Origin: CAZAPG01 sp964486935
GTDB taxonomy: Bacteria; Chloroflexota; Anaerolineae; 4572-78; J111
Reading direction: 5' to 3'
NCBI GenBank assembly: GCA_964486935.1
Contig: CAZAPG010000036.1
Coordinates: 1 to 64,000 of the forward strand
Length of the DNA stretch: 64,000 nucleotides
The notes under the pieces are model-generated. The model ran no database searches. It saw nothing but the letters and a program-made list of their open reading frames with translations, and had not been told where the DNA came from. Positions within the stretch are counted from its first letter, which is position 1. Each line of letters begins with the position of its first letter. The position numbers and the translations under genes were made by a program. Positions 50,135-59,486 of this stretch are shown here, piece by piece.

Positions 50135-51240
50135 CCCCACACCAAGCGGGCTGTTTCAACAATTACCTGTAGCTTATACCGTTCGTCATCAACGGTGATG
50201 GCGTTACCCACAATTGAGGTTGAAAAACCGCATTGTGGGCTAAGGGCCAGCCGCTCTTTGGCTATGTAGCGGCTGGCCTCTTTTATTCGCTCCGATAGTT
50301 CGGCCACGGTTTCGCGGCGCGGCGTTTTGGTTGTTACCAAACCCAGCACCGCCATTTTATCGGCGGGGACATGTTGCAGCGGCTCAAATGAGCCGGAGCG
50401 CGCGTCGTCGTACTCCAGCATCAGGCGCTGGGCGCGAATATTTTGGAAAATGGGCCGGGCAATCAAATCGTAACCCCCTTCGACCAGCCAACGGCTGCCC
50501 TGGTTGCCGCGTCACAAATGAAAACCGAAAGTTACATCGGGAAAATTGGCAATGACAGCATTGTCCATTTCAATGCCCCGGTACAGGTACTGCTCCATTG
50601 TCCAGCCTTGCGACTCGTAAAAAGTGCGGGTTTGGGGGTCTAGCAGCAGGGGGTAGTGGGGCGCATCCAGTTGAATGTAGGTTGCGCCCAGCCGCACCAA
50701 CTCTTCAACCTCTTCGCGCAAAATCTCCACCACATCGGCCAAAAAACTATCGAGGGTGGGGTAAACGCGCGCCGAGATGTGGGGAGACCAGAAATTGGCC
50801 CACAGGCTGGGGCTGGGCAGAGTAATTTTGGCAATGCGTTTGGCGCGGCCCCGCAGGTAAGCAAACTCTTCCGCCGACAAATGGCGCTTGCGCCGCAGTT
50901 TGCCGGTAACGCCCAGTTGGCTGGGGCGCTCGCGGCTCCAGTCGCCAATTTCTTTTTGGCCGTGCCAGTCGCCCCACAAAAAGGCGTCAATATCCCACCG
51001 GCCAAAACCCTCTACCGCTTCGGGCAACTGGCTTTGAAAGGAGACGCGGCGCATTTCGCCATCGGTAACAACCTCCATGCCGGCCTCTTCTTGCAGCCGC
51101 ACCGCCTCATCTACGGCCCAATCTTCAATGGCTTTGAACTGGGCCTGGCTGATGCGCCCCTCGGCCACATCCTGCCGGGCTTTGAGCAACTCCGGCGGGC
51201 GCAGCATACTGCCCACTACATCGGTCCGCGCAGTAATCAT
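50131..51240 (-). CDS. MetE-like (cobalamin-independent methionine synthase family) gene with an in-frame TGA at the zinc-ligand cysteine
   Basis: Read straight through, this is 369 residues with one in-frame TGA at codon 243 (50514-50512). The sequence before it ends VTFGFHL and the sequence after continues RGNQGSRWLVEGGYDLIARPIF without any frame change. In MetE and YxjG-type proteins this place reads HxCRGN, where the cysteine is a zinc ligand. The second zinc-site cysteine (LSPQCGFST) is kept. A single nonsense mutation, a sequencing error or selenocysteine insertion are all possible; a small hairpin (AGCC-GTT-GGCT) begins 19 bases after the TGA. It is 15 bp before ltaE on the same strand. 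Confidence 0.85.
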
Positions 51241-51255
51241 TTTTTCCTCCTGAAA

Positions 51256-52299
51256 TCATTTGATTTGCTCAACCACAGCCCGGATAATAGCCAGCATCTC
51301 CTCAATCTGCTCGCTCGACACATCCAGGTGGGTAACGGCCCGCAGCCGGGTTGATTCCATGGCCGATACCCGCACCCCGCGCTCCAGCAGCAACTCGCTG
51401 AACGCTTCGCCGCCAATGCCCAGGTCCGACACGTTGAAAAAGATGAGATTGGTTTCGACCGGCTCAACCGCAATGCCCTTGATTTGGGCCAACCCCTGGG
51501 CCAGGGTTTGGGCGTTGGCGTGGTCCTGGGCCAGCCGGTCAACATGATGCTGCAAGGCATACAGCGCCCCGGCGGCTATGATACCGGCCTGGCGCATGGC
51601 CCCGCCAAACTGGGTTTTCCAGCGCCAGGCGTCGCCAATAAATTCTTTTGACCCGGCCAGCACCGCCCCGACGGGCGCGCCCAGCCCCTTACTAAAATCC
51701 AGCCAAACCGAGTCGAACGGGGCCGCGTACTGGCGGGCAGGGATGCCGCTGGCCACTACGGCGTTCATCAGCCGCGCCCCATCCAGATGTTTGGCCAGCC
51801 CGTGGCGGTCGGCCACAGCGCACACCTCTCGGATGGTGTCAAGCGGCCAGATAGCGCCGCCGCCCAAATTTGAGGTTTGCTCTACCCACACCAGCCGCGA
51901 GCGGGGGGCATGGTAGCTGTCGGCAGGTCGAATGGCGGCCTGGGCCTGGGCCGCCGAGTAGATACCCCGGTGGCCGGCCAGCGGCTGCAGCAATACCCCG
52001 CTGAGCGCCGCCGGCGCGCCCGCCTCAAAATGCCAGGGATGGGCGGTGCGGTCTAAAATCACTTCGTCGCCGGGCCGGCAGTGGGCGCGAATGGCAATCT
52101 CGTTGCACATGGTGCCGGAGGGCAGGTAGATACCATCTTCTTTGCCCAGCAGGTGGCAAACCATTTCGATGAGCCGGTTAACCGTGGGGTCTTCTTTATT
52201 TTGCTCATCGCCCACCGGGGCCTGGCTCATAAAGGCGCGCATTTCCGGGGTGGGCCGGGTGGCGGTATCGCTGCTCAGGTCAATGCGGATGTTAGTCAT
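51256..52299 (-). CDS. ltaE: Low-specificity L-threonine aldolase
   Basis: 347 residues. PLP-dependent aldolase cleaving threonine or allo-threonine into glycine and acetaldehyde. The PLP lysine is Lys204 in LDFSKGLGAPVG; LPSGTMCNEIAI, HLDGARLMNA and DRTAHPWHFEAG are family segments. It overlaps the OsmC gene by 8 bp at the start and directly precedes the MetE-like gene. It links to glycine produced by sarcosine oxidase only at the metabolic level. Confidence 0.93.
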   Translation of the reverse strand: MTNIRIDLSSDTATRPTPEMRAFMSQAPVGDEQNKEDPTVNRLIEMVCHLLGKEDGIYLPSGTMCNEIAIRAHCRPGDEVILDRTAHPWHFEAGAPAALSGVLLQPLAGHRGIYSAAQAQAAIRPADSYHAPRSRLVWVEQTSNLGGGAIWPLDTIREVCAVADRHGLAKHLDGARLMNAVVASGIPARQYAAPFDSVWLDFSKGLGAPVGAVLAGSKEFIGDAWRWKTQFGGAMRQAGIIAAGALYALQHHVDRLAQDHANAQTLAQGLAQIKGIAVEPVETNLIFFNVSDLGIGGEAFSELLLERGVRVSAMESTRLRAVTHLDVSSEQIEEMLAIIRAVVEQIK

Positions 52300-52723
52300 T
52301 ATTATTTACGTCTACCAGCTCAAAATCGCTGGTAATTTCAACCGTGGGTTTGAGCGTGTTGATGACCGAGCAATATTTTTCTTCTGACAGATGGATGGCG
52401 CGCTCTACTTTTTTGGGGTTGAGCGCGGCCCCCTGCACCCGGTAGTGCAGGTGAATTCTGGTGAAGGCGTAGGGCGGCTCCGATTGTTGCTGGCCGGTGC
52501 AGCTCACTTCCAGCCCTTCCAGCGGCTCGCGCTGCCTAGTTAGAATCATAACCACATCATAGGCGGAGCAAGAGGCCGCCGATAGCAGCAGCAAATCCGA
52601 TGGTTTCAGGCCGGCCCACTCCGGCTCTTTTTCGGGCCAACTGCCTATCACCAGAGGGTGTCCAAAAGAGTCGACTCCTGTCATCAGTTGCGAGTCGACC
52701 CATTTAACGGCTACAGTTCCCAT
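52292..52723 (-). CDS. OsmC-family peroxiredoxin-like protein
   Basis: 143 residues, the usual length of an OsmC/Ohr-like protein. The two family cysteines are Cys52 (SAASCSAYDVV) and Cys118 (EEKYCSVIN). It has the typical helix after the first cysteine and may reduce organic hydroperoxides. Whether it uses Ohr or OsmC type reductant is not clear. First cistron of the osmC-ltaE-metE-like unit, 74 bp after the PPOX gene. Confidence 0.9.
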   Translation of the reverse strand: MGTVAVKWVDSQLMTGVDSFGHPLVIGSWPEKEPEWAGLKPSDLLLLSAASCSAYDVVMILTRQREPLEGLEVSCTGQQQSEPPYAFTRIHLHYRVQGAALNPKKVERAIHLSEEKYCSVINTLKPTVEITSDFELVDVNNND

Positions 52724-52797
52724 TTGTTAATCCTTTCATGAGAGAGGTTGAAGATTCCGGTTAATAATCGCCAAGCTTTCCAAAAATTGAGCGCACC

Positions 52798-53214
52798 TTA
52801 GTGCCCGTAAGTTACCACGCGGGTGGGTTTAATTTTAAAGATGACGCGGGTTTCGCGGTGAAGCCGCTCGGCCGAGGTGTATTCGCCGTAGAAGTTCTTG
52901 TTCAAATACATGCGCGAGAGCTGGTTGATGTGCTCTACCGCGCCTTCTTCGGTTACTTCGGCTACGGCGCCGCGCACCTCTATGTAACGGAGGGGGTTTT
53001 GCGGGTCCATCGCCACAATAGAAACCACCGGGCGAGCCAGCATATTTTTTTCTTTTTGCCGCCCGCGGATGGAATTAATCCAGATATATTGACCATCAAA
53101 GCTGCACCAAGCCACCGAGGATTGGGGGTGGCCATTAGGCATCAGCGTGGTCAGGGTAATATAAACCGGGCGCTCCAATAAATCTTTATGAGATTCGGGA
53201 ATTTGAACGGGCAT
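52798..53214 (-). CDS. PPOX-class flavin/F420-dependent oxidoreductase
   Basis: 138 residues with the split-barrel pyridoxamine-phosphate-oxidase-like fold. The Rv1155-like PPOX class F420-dependent pattern is visible: PVYITLTTLMPNGHPQSSVAW, IWINSIRGRQKEKNMLARPVVSI, YIEVRGAVAEVTE. Members use F420 or FMN. An AGGAG site lies just upstream. A MITE-like repeat (53232-53412) occupies its promoter region. Confidence 0.88.
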   Translation of the reverse strand: MPVQIPESHKDLLERPVYITLTTLMPNGHPQSSVAWCSFDGQYIWINSIRGRQKEKNMLARPVVSIVAMDPQNPLRYIEVRGAVAEVTEEGAVEHINQLSRMYLNKNFYGEYTSAERLHRETRVIFKIKPTRVVTYGH

Positions 53215-53231
53215 GATACTCTCCTGATATT

Positions 53232-53412
53232 AATTTTGGCTCAATATGGATTTCAAGGAGGTCAGATTAAAGGGTGGCAAGTCGCAGGTATGCAGGTGGC
53301 AACTCAGAATTTCGTCTTTAAATTCGCCAGGATTTGTTACTTGCGACCTGCCACTTGCCACACGCTTACGGCTAATTCCGCATCTCCTTGCAACGCATCA
53401 AGAGCCAAAATT
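53232..53412 (+). repeat. MITE-like dispersed repeat, copy B
   Basis: Inverted copy of 31463-31617, about 169 bp from GGCTC (53238) to GAGCC (53406), with the flanks AATTTT/AAAATT extending the terminal inverted repeat to 53232-53242 and 53402-53412. Palindromic GGCAAGTCGC / GCGACCTGCC blocks occur inside. Non-coding. Confidence 0.75.
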
Positions 53413-53473
53413 CTTGCGCGTGGGATTGAATTATACTCGTCCTGGTTATAAAATAAAAGCCTGCAACTTTTCT

Positions 53474-53706
53474 GGGGTCTATCTATTACCCACATCTTTG
53501 GCGCCCGGCGTTCGCCCCGAATTGAAATTCAGGGCTAACACTTGCGCCTGCGCTGCAAGTGCAGGTGTAACTAAAGTATGCTAAAGCACACTGTTTTCAC
53601 TCTGACAAGGACATTTTGAGTCGGCTTTGAGCCGACTTGAGCTATTAGCCTGCGAATTCATTCGCAGCAAGGGTGGCTCAAATGACTTGTGGGTAATAGA
53701 TAGTCC
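53474..53706. repeat. MITE-like element with perfect 16-bp terminal inverted repeats
   Basis: CTATCTATTACCCACA (53479-53494) and TGTGGGTAATAGATAG (53688-53703) are perfect inverted copies. Between them are three hairpins: GTCGGCT-TTG-AGCCGAC, CTGCGAAT-TC-ATTCGCAG and GCAAGTGCAGG/CCTGCGCTGC-type. No reading frame. It fills the gap between the PPOX and GNAT genes and abuts the palindrome GTCCCAAAATTTGGGAC (53703-53719). Confidence 0.65.
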
Positions 53707-53753
53707 CAAAATTTGGGACAGACTACTTTTTTACAACAGGTGAGGGACAAACC

Positions 53754-54254
53754 ATGACCGAGATTATTATCAGAGCGGCGGAACTGGATGATGTTGATGA
53801 TTTGTGGGAATTATTTCAAATGCCCAGAGTGCAACGGGGCACGCTGCAACTACCCTACCAGTCGCGCCAAACAGTCAAAAAGCGGCTCGAGGAGCGGTCT
53901 GCCGACGATTACGTATTGGTGGCCGTGGATAAGGAAACGCAAAAGGTAGTGGGGTCAATTGGGCTGCACCGAAGCAAAGCTGCTCGCCTGGCCCACTCGG
54001 CGCATATTGGCATGTCGGTGCGCGATGATTACCAGGGGCAGGGCATTGGTTCTAAATTAATGGAGGCGATTCTCAATTTGGCCGATAAGTGGCTCAATTT
54101 GCAGCGGATTGAACTGACCGTGTATGTTGACAATGAGCCGGCCATCAAACTTTATAAAAAATATGGATTTGTGATTGAAGGGACTCTGCGCAAATATGCC
54201 TACCGGGAGGGGGCATTTGTTGACACCTACACCATGGCCCGGATTAAAGATTAG
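53754..54254 (+). CDS. GNAT-family N-acetyltransferase
   Basis: 166 residues. GNAT fold with the acetyl-CoA loop DDYQGQGIGSKLMEAI (motif A), preceded by the strand GMSVRDDY and followed by the family LNLQRIELTVYVDNEPAIKLYKKYGF segment (RimI-like C-terminus). It may acetylate a protein, small amine or antibiotic; substrate unknown. It ends exactly next to the convergent kinase gene. Confidence 0.9.
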   Translation: MTEIIIRAAELDDVDDLWELFQMPRVQRGTLQLPYQSRQTVKKRLEERSADDYVLVAVDKETQKVVGSIGLHRSKAARLAHSAHIGMSVRDDYQGQGIGSKLMEAILNLADKWLNLQRIELTVYVDNEPAIKLYKKYGFVIEGTLRKYAYREGAFVDTYTMARIKD

Positions 54255-57200
54255 CTATCGACGGGCGGCGGTCATAATTTCCTGATTGAGCGGAACCCTG
54301 ATTAAAAAGTTGCGCCGTAATGGTTCGTCGGCAATCAAATCGGCCTTGCGCAGGGTTTCAACATAGGCTTTGTTGAAATAGCTTTGCGAGGTATCCATTT
54401 GCCCCAGAGCCGAGGCAATAAGGCCGTGGGTGTAATAAATCTGGGCAATAGAAATTTGAGGAGACTCCAGATAATTGAGATTTTCTATTTGGGCAACAAC
54501 CTGGTTTGAGCTTTCCAGTGCTTTTTGAATATCTCTAAGTTCAAAATAGCCAACGGCTCGCAAATAATAACCCAGCAGTTGGTGCTCAAAGTCGTTGGTT
54601 TCAGTGGCCAGTTTAATAATGCGGTTACTCAGGCGGATAACGTTAGACAGGTTGTCTTCGCCTTTCAGATGGCAGTAATAAGCCGATAACGCCTCGTAGC
54701 TGCGCAGCATCAAGCGCATATCGTTGCGGGTTTCGGCCTGTTGCCGGGCCTGCTCAAAGTAAGAGAACGCTTCGTCGGGCCGGTCTGTTACCAAAAATAC
54801 CAAGCCCAAAGCAATAGAGGCGTAAATCATACCTCGTTGGTGGCGAGAGGTATTGAAAATAACCTGGGCTTGCTGGTAGCAATCCAGGGCCTGGTTATAA
54901 TCGCCCAACTGGTACCAGACATCGCCAATGCCGTACAAATCCCAACCCACCTGAAGCGTAGCCCCAATATCTTCGGCAATTTTTTTGGCCTCAAGATACC
55001 GTTCATAAGCGACGGTGTAATCTCCGGTCAGCATGTTCAACCCGCCAATACCCCACAGCGTCCAGGCTTGCTCATAATAGTTGCTGGTTTCGCGGCAAAT
55101 TTCAAGCGCCTGGCTAAAATTGATGGCAGCGCGTTCCGGGTCGTGCAGGGTTTCGGCATAGATGTGGCCTATCAGCTCCATTAGCCGGCCTTCGCGAATG
55201 CGGTCGCCAAGCTGGCGGGCCAGTTCCAGGGCCTGGGTGGCGTATTCCATACTGCCACTGTCGCGGCGAGTCCAGAGAACGCGGGCAATTCGCTCCAGGG
55301 CGTACTGCTCGCCGCGCCGGTTGTTATTTTTTCGGGCGACATTCAGGCCTTTGCGGGCGGTCTCTTCGGCTTCGTCCAGTTTGCCAACGTGCCAGTAGTA
55401 GGTTGCCATGCGAGACATGACCTCTACCCAGCGCTCTTTATCGGCCAGGGCTTCGGCCAGTTCCAGCAGGCTTTGCAGGGCAACAAACTCGCGGTCGCGG
55501 TCGCTCATCAAGTCAAAAATATTTCTTTGCCGGGTTAGCAGGGTAAACCGCTCGACCATATTGGCCTGCCGTTCCTGGCCGGTCAAATCCAGGGCGATAT
55601 CTTCCAGAATTTCGGTGGCCTGGCTAAAGTGGTCAATAGCCTCTTCATTCACGTAAAATTGATAGGCTTTTTCGCCGGCCTGGCGCAGATAGGGCACGGC
55701 CTTTTCATCTTGCGCGGCGGCAATAAAATGATGCGCCAGCACCGCCGGGTTATTAACCGGCTCATTGCCGGCCAGTCGCTCGCTGGCCGCCGCAATCCGG
55801 CGATGTAGCTGGCGCCGGCGCAACGGGCGCAACTCCTCGTACAGCGTTTCGCGGATGAGGGCGTGTTGAAATTGGTATTGAATATCTATATTGGCGCCGG
55901 GCAGGCTGGCCGGTTTGTCTTCAATTTGCACAACCTCAATAAGTTGAGCGCGCAGCGCCTCTTCAATACCCCACTGAATGGTTTCGTCATCCTGGGGACT
56001 GGCCTCGATGAGCAGGTTCAGGCTAAAGCTTCTGCCCAGGGCTGCGGCCATTTGCAGCAGTTCCAGCGATGGTTTTTTGATGAAATCCAGCCGCTTGCCC
56101 AGCACCGCCTTGATGCTGCCCGGCACCGCCATCAAATTGGATTGCTGCTGCTCCCAGCGGCCATCGCGCAATTGAATTTGCCCGTCAACGGCCAGGCTTT
56201 TGACCAGCTCTTCTACAAAATAGGGGTTGCCTTCGGTGGCCTGGTAAATGGAGCGCAGAAACTTGCGGCTAACGGTGTTGCCCAGCAGGGCTTCGAGCAT
56301 TTGCTTGACAACATTTTGAGAAAGCCGGCGCAAGGCAAGCCGAAAAACCAGGCTCTCGGCCTCCAGCGCGGTAATCAGCCGGCTGGTAGGGTTTGAGTAA
56401 CTGAGCGCCACATCTCGATAAGCCCCGGCCAGCAACAGCGAACTGCCCACGGCTTGCCGGAGCGTTAGCTGCAAAATATCCAAACTGCCGGGGTCGGCAA
56501 AGTGAAGGTCATCTATTAAAATGAGCGTAGGGCGCTGGTCGGCAATATTTAGCAAAAAGCGGCTAATTTGCTCCAGCAGGCGGGCGCGTTCGGCGCCAGG
56601 CTCCAGCGACGGGTTGGGCTGAATATGGCCCAATTTTTCGGCAAGTTGGGGCACCAGTTTAACCACTTCGCCGGGGATAAAGCCGGTCATCTGGCTGCGG
56701 AGCAATTCGGCGGGCTGTTCGGCAACGTAGTTGTTTAAAATGGTTGTTACCACGGCGTAAGGCGTGCCGGCATCGCGCTCTTGGGCAATAGCGTGCAAAA
56801 TATAGCCATCGCGCAGGCCGGTGTAAACCTGCAACTCGCGCAACAGGCGGGTTTTGCCAATGCCGCCCTCGCCAGAGATGAGCAGCAGGGGTTCATCTTT
56901 GTATTCACCCAGCCGCACCAAATCCCAGCGCCGTTTGAGTTTTTCCAATTCGCTTTCGCGGCCAAACATTTTACCCCTGGCAATGCGCTCAAGCAGCACC
57001 TGCGGGTCAGTGGGCGATTCTTCGGCTGCGGCGGGTTGCTGGGTAGTTTGACTGGCCTGCATGGGTTCCCCGGATTGAATGCGGGTTAAAAAAGGGAGCA
57101 GGTCGCGCCGCACCTGAGCGGCGCTATTGTAGCGGTCATCGGGGTTTTTGACCAGTAGTTTTAAAACAACCGCCTGAAGTTCATCCGGGATGGCGGGGTT

Positions 57201-57938
57201 GTAGTGCTGCGGCGGCACCACCGGCGCGTGGATATGCTGAGAGATAACGGTCAGCGGGTCATCGCCGGAAAAGGGGCGGCGGCCGGTTAGCAGTTCGTAC
57301 ATAATAACGCCCAGAGCGTACAGGTCAACCCGGTGGTCGCCCCGTTCGCCCAGGGCCAGTTCCGGGGCCAGGTAAGCAGCAGTGCCGGCGACCAACCCAT
57401 CCTGGGTTAATCGGGATTGCCCTTCGATACGGGCCAGGCCAAAATCCATTACTTTGACCTGCCGGTCGGGCGTAATCATTACATTTTCGGGCTTGAGGTC
57501 CCGGTGAATAACGTGGCGGGCGTGCGAGTATTCCAGAGCGGCTAAAATACCGTCGATGATGGGCACCGACTCCTCAAACGGCATCAGGTTGGGCGCGTAG
57601 CGGTTATCAAGCTCCCACAAATCCTGGCCGGGGATATATTCAATGACCAGGTAGGGGCGGCCTTGCTCTTCGGAATAATCGTACAGGGTGATAATGTTGG
57701 GGTGGTTAAGACGCGCCACGGAGCGGGCTTCGCCCCGGAAGCGCTCTAATTTTTCGGCGGTCATGTGCACATCGCCGGTGAGCAGCTTAATGGCAATGGT
57801 GCGTTTTAGCTGCTCATCCTCGGCTTTGTAAACCACGCCGGCGCCGCCTTCGCCCAACATTTCTTGCAGGCGATAGCGGTTATTTAACAGACTTCCGGTG
57901 GTAATTGATTCGGGTGGCGTAGAGCGTCTTCTAAACAT
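54255..57938 (-). CDS. Ser/Thr protein kinase - AAA ATPase - TPR multidomain regulator
   Basis: 1227 residues. The N-terminal Hanks-type kinase (about 20-285) has the Gly-rich GEGGAGVVYKA, Lys51 in IAIKLL, HRDLKPEN and DFGLARI. An AAA_16-type STAND ATPase (about 325-650) has Walker A SGEGGIGKTRLL and Walker B LILIDDLHFAD. The C-terminal half (700-1200) is built of TPR-like helical repeats. This PknK-like architecture usually controls transcription or secretion in response to signals; here no DNA-binding domain is seen. A promoter with TTGACA lies upstream. It is monocistronic and convergent with the GNAT gene. Confidence 0.92.
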   Translation of the reverse strand: MFRRRSTPPESITTGSLLNNRYRLQEMLGEGGAGVVYKAEDEQLKRTIAIKLLTGDVHMTAEKLERFRGEARSVARLNHPNIITLYDYSEEQGRPYLVIEYIPGQDLWELDNRYAPNLMPFEESVPIIDGILAALEYSHARHVIHRDLKPENVMITPDRQVKVMDFGLARIEGQSRLTQDGLVAGTAAYLAPELALGERGDHRVDLYALGVIMYELLTGRRPFSGDDPLTVISQHIHAPVVPPQHYNPAIPDELQAVVLKLLVKNPDDRYNSAAQVRRDLLPFLTRIQSGEPMQASQTTQQPAAAEESPTDPQVLLERIARGKMFGRESELEKLKRRWDLVRLGEYKDEPLLLISGEGGIGKTRLLRELQVYTGLRDGYILHAIAQERDAGTPYAVVTTILNNYVAEQPAELLRSQMTGFIPGEVVKLVPQLAEKLGHIQPNPSLEPGAERARLLEQISRFLLNIADQRPTLILIDDLHFADPGSLDILQLTLRQAVGSSLLLAGAYRDVALSYSNPTSRLITALEAESLVFRLALRRLSQNVVKQMLEALLGNTVSRKFLRSIYQATEGNPYFVEELVKSLAVDGQIQLRDGRWEQQQSNLMAVPGSIKAVLGKRLDFIKKPSLELLQMAAALGRSFSLNLLIEASPQDDETIQWGIEEALRAQLIEVVQIEDKPASLPGANIDIQYQFQHALIRETLYEELRPLRRRQLHRRIAAASERLAGNEPVNNPAVLAHHFIAAAQDEKAVPYLRQAGEKAYQFYVNEEAIDHFSQATEILEDIALDLTGQERQANMVERFTLLTRQRNIFDLMSDRDREFVALQSLLELAEALADKERWVEVMSRMATYYWHVGKLDEAEETARKGLNVARKNNNRRGEQYALERIARVLWTRRDSGSMEYATQALELARQLGDRIREGRLMELIGHIYAETLHDPERAAINFSQALEICRETSNYYEQAWTLWGIGGLNMLTGDYTVAYERYLEAKKIAEDIGATLQVGWDLYGIGDVWYQLGDYNQALDCYQQAQVIFNTSRHQRGMIYASIALGLVFLVTDRPDEAFSYFEQARQQAETRNDMRLMLRSYEALSAYYCHLKGEDNLSNVIRLSNRIIKLATETNDFEHQLLGYYLRAVGYFELRDIQKALESSNQVVAQIENLNYLESPQISIAQIYYTHGLIASALGQMDTSQSYFNKAYVETLRKADLIADEPLRRNFLIRVPLNQEIMTAARR

Positions 57939-57972
57939 ACATAATTTCCACTTTTAATAACCTGTGGCTCTC

Positions 57973-58001
57973 ATTTTGGTTTTTTCCTTGAATATTGTCA
58001 A
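57973..58001 (-). promoter_or_regulatory. Promoter of the kinase/AAA/TPR gene
   Basis: On the minus strand a perfect TTGACA (58001-57996), 17 bp, and CAAAAT (57978-57973), about 35 bases before the start codon. The remaining region to 58171 has TATACT at 58081 without a good -35 for the M50 gene. Confidence 0.45.
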
Positions 58002-58171
58002 CTTTTTTGGTTAAGTTTGGTATTTTTGGCAAACCGGGCAACAATTAATGTACGGTTCTTATCTTGTTTTAATCTGAATCTATACTATTTCTAACATACT
58101 GAGGATATACTGCCCGTAGAAATTTATCAGAACAGATACTATCAACTCCCCTTATAGCGTGGAGGATAATT

Positions 58172-59287
58172 ATGAGCTGGTCAATAAAAATTGGAACTAT
58201 ATTTGGCATCGATTTGAAAGTTCACTTTACTTTTTTGCTGATTCTGCTCTGGGGGGCCTTTTTCTATGGCGGTAGCGCCGGCCCGTTGTATGGCATACTG
58301 GTAATATTGGCCCTGTTTGTGCTGGTAGTTTTACACGAGTTGGGGCACAGTTTGGCCGCAATGGGCTTTGGCATCCCGGTTAAAGATATTACGTTGTTAC
58401 CCATTGGCGGCGTGGCTCGGCTGGAACGGATGCCGGAAAAACCGTTTCAAGAACTGGTAGTAGCCCTGGCCGGGCCGCTGGTTAATGTTGTGCTGGCCGT
58501 TGGATTGCTGCCCGTTGTCATCGGTTTGGCCGCCTGGCAATCGACGCCATTTTCGCTGCGGCTATTCACCCAACCGGGGCTGCTGGGCCTGCTGACATTT
58601 TTGCTGGGCGCTAATGTTACGCTGGTGGCATTTAATATGATTCCGGCCTTTCCGCTGGATGGGGGGCGCGTATTCAGGGCTTTGCTTGGCTTTTTTACCA
58701 GCTATCAAAAAGCTACCCAAATTGCAGTCAGCGTTGGCCGGATATTTGCCATTGGTTTGGGGTTATACGGACTCTTTAACGGGCAAATATTTATGGCCTT
58801 AATTGCCTTTTTCATCTTTGTAGCCGGCGGTCAAGAAGGCCAGGCCGTAGCAGCGCGCAGCATTCTGCGCCAGGTTCAGGCGCGACAGGCTCTTAGCAAC
58901 AACAGCATTGCCCTTTCGCCACACGCTACGGTGGGGCAGGTGGCAACAATGATGCTCAGTAACCCGCAACCTAATTTTGCCGTGTTAGACCCTGTGAATG
59001 GCCAATTTCTGGGAGTCGCCACCAGCCAGGGCGTAACCCAGGCCATGCAGAAAGGTCAGTGGCACAGGCGCATTACCGAAATTATGCATCACGCCAAAAC
59101 CATCCCCACTATTGCTCTAACCGCCACGTTAGATGAAGTACAGGATAAACTGGCCGAAGCGTCGGGCCAGGTAGTAGCCGTATATGATGGCCTGCACTTT
59201 AGGGGTCTGCTTACCACCGGCGATATTTACCGGGTTTTCAGGTTTTTATCGCAGGGCGGGCCGGGCGCCCGACGAATTGCCTACTAA
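58172..59287 (+). CDS. Site-2-type (M50) intramembrane protease with CBS pair
   Basis: 371 residues. Zinc-dependent intramembrane protease: HELGH with His55, Glu56 and His59, and the second site Asp163 in NMIPAFPLDGGRV. About six membrane helices (1-225) are followed by two CBS motifs (about 245-370) predicted to bind adenosyl nucleotides. GGAGG lies before the ATG. It may act in regulated proteolysis of a membrane-bound anti-sigma factor; substrate unknown. A terminator follows at 59308. Confidence 0.93.
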   Translation: MSWSIKIGTIFGIDLKVHFTFLLILLWGAFFYGGSAGPLYGILVILALFVLVVLHELGHSLAAMGFGIPVKDITLLPIGGVARLERMPEKPFQELVVALAGPLVNVVLAVGLLPVVIGLAAWQSTPFSLRLFTQPGLLGLLTFLLGANVTLVAFNMIPAFPLDGGRVFRALLGFFTSYQKATQIAVSVGRIFAIGLGLYGLFNGQIFMALIAFFIFVAGGQEGQAVAARSILRQVQARQALSNNSIALSPHATVGQVATMMLSNPQPNFAVLDPVNGQFLGVATSQGVTQAMQKGQWHRRITEIMHHAKTIPTIALTATLDEVQDKLAEASGQVVAVYDGLHFRGLLTTGDIYRVFRFLSQGGPGARRIAY

Positions 59288-59307
59288 AATCCGTCTACCA
59301 CCCTCTA

Positions 59308-59335
59308 AAGGCGCAAAACACCTTGCGCCTTTTTT
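59308..59335 (+). terminator. Terminator of the M50 protease gene
   Basis: AAGGCGCAA (59308-59316) and TTGCGCCTT (59323-59331) with a 6-base loop, followed by TTTT. Confidence 0.85.
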
Positions 59336-59486
59336 ATTTCCATCTGTACGCTTTATCTCTATGGCGTCACTTTCCTTTAAATTTAGGATACCACAAAAAT
59401 TTGCCGCTCATCCAAAACAAGACAATTTATAGACAAATTATTTACAAAACAACAATAAAATATATAATTGGAATCACCAATTATTT

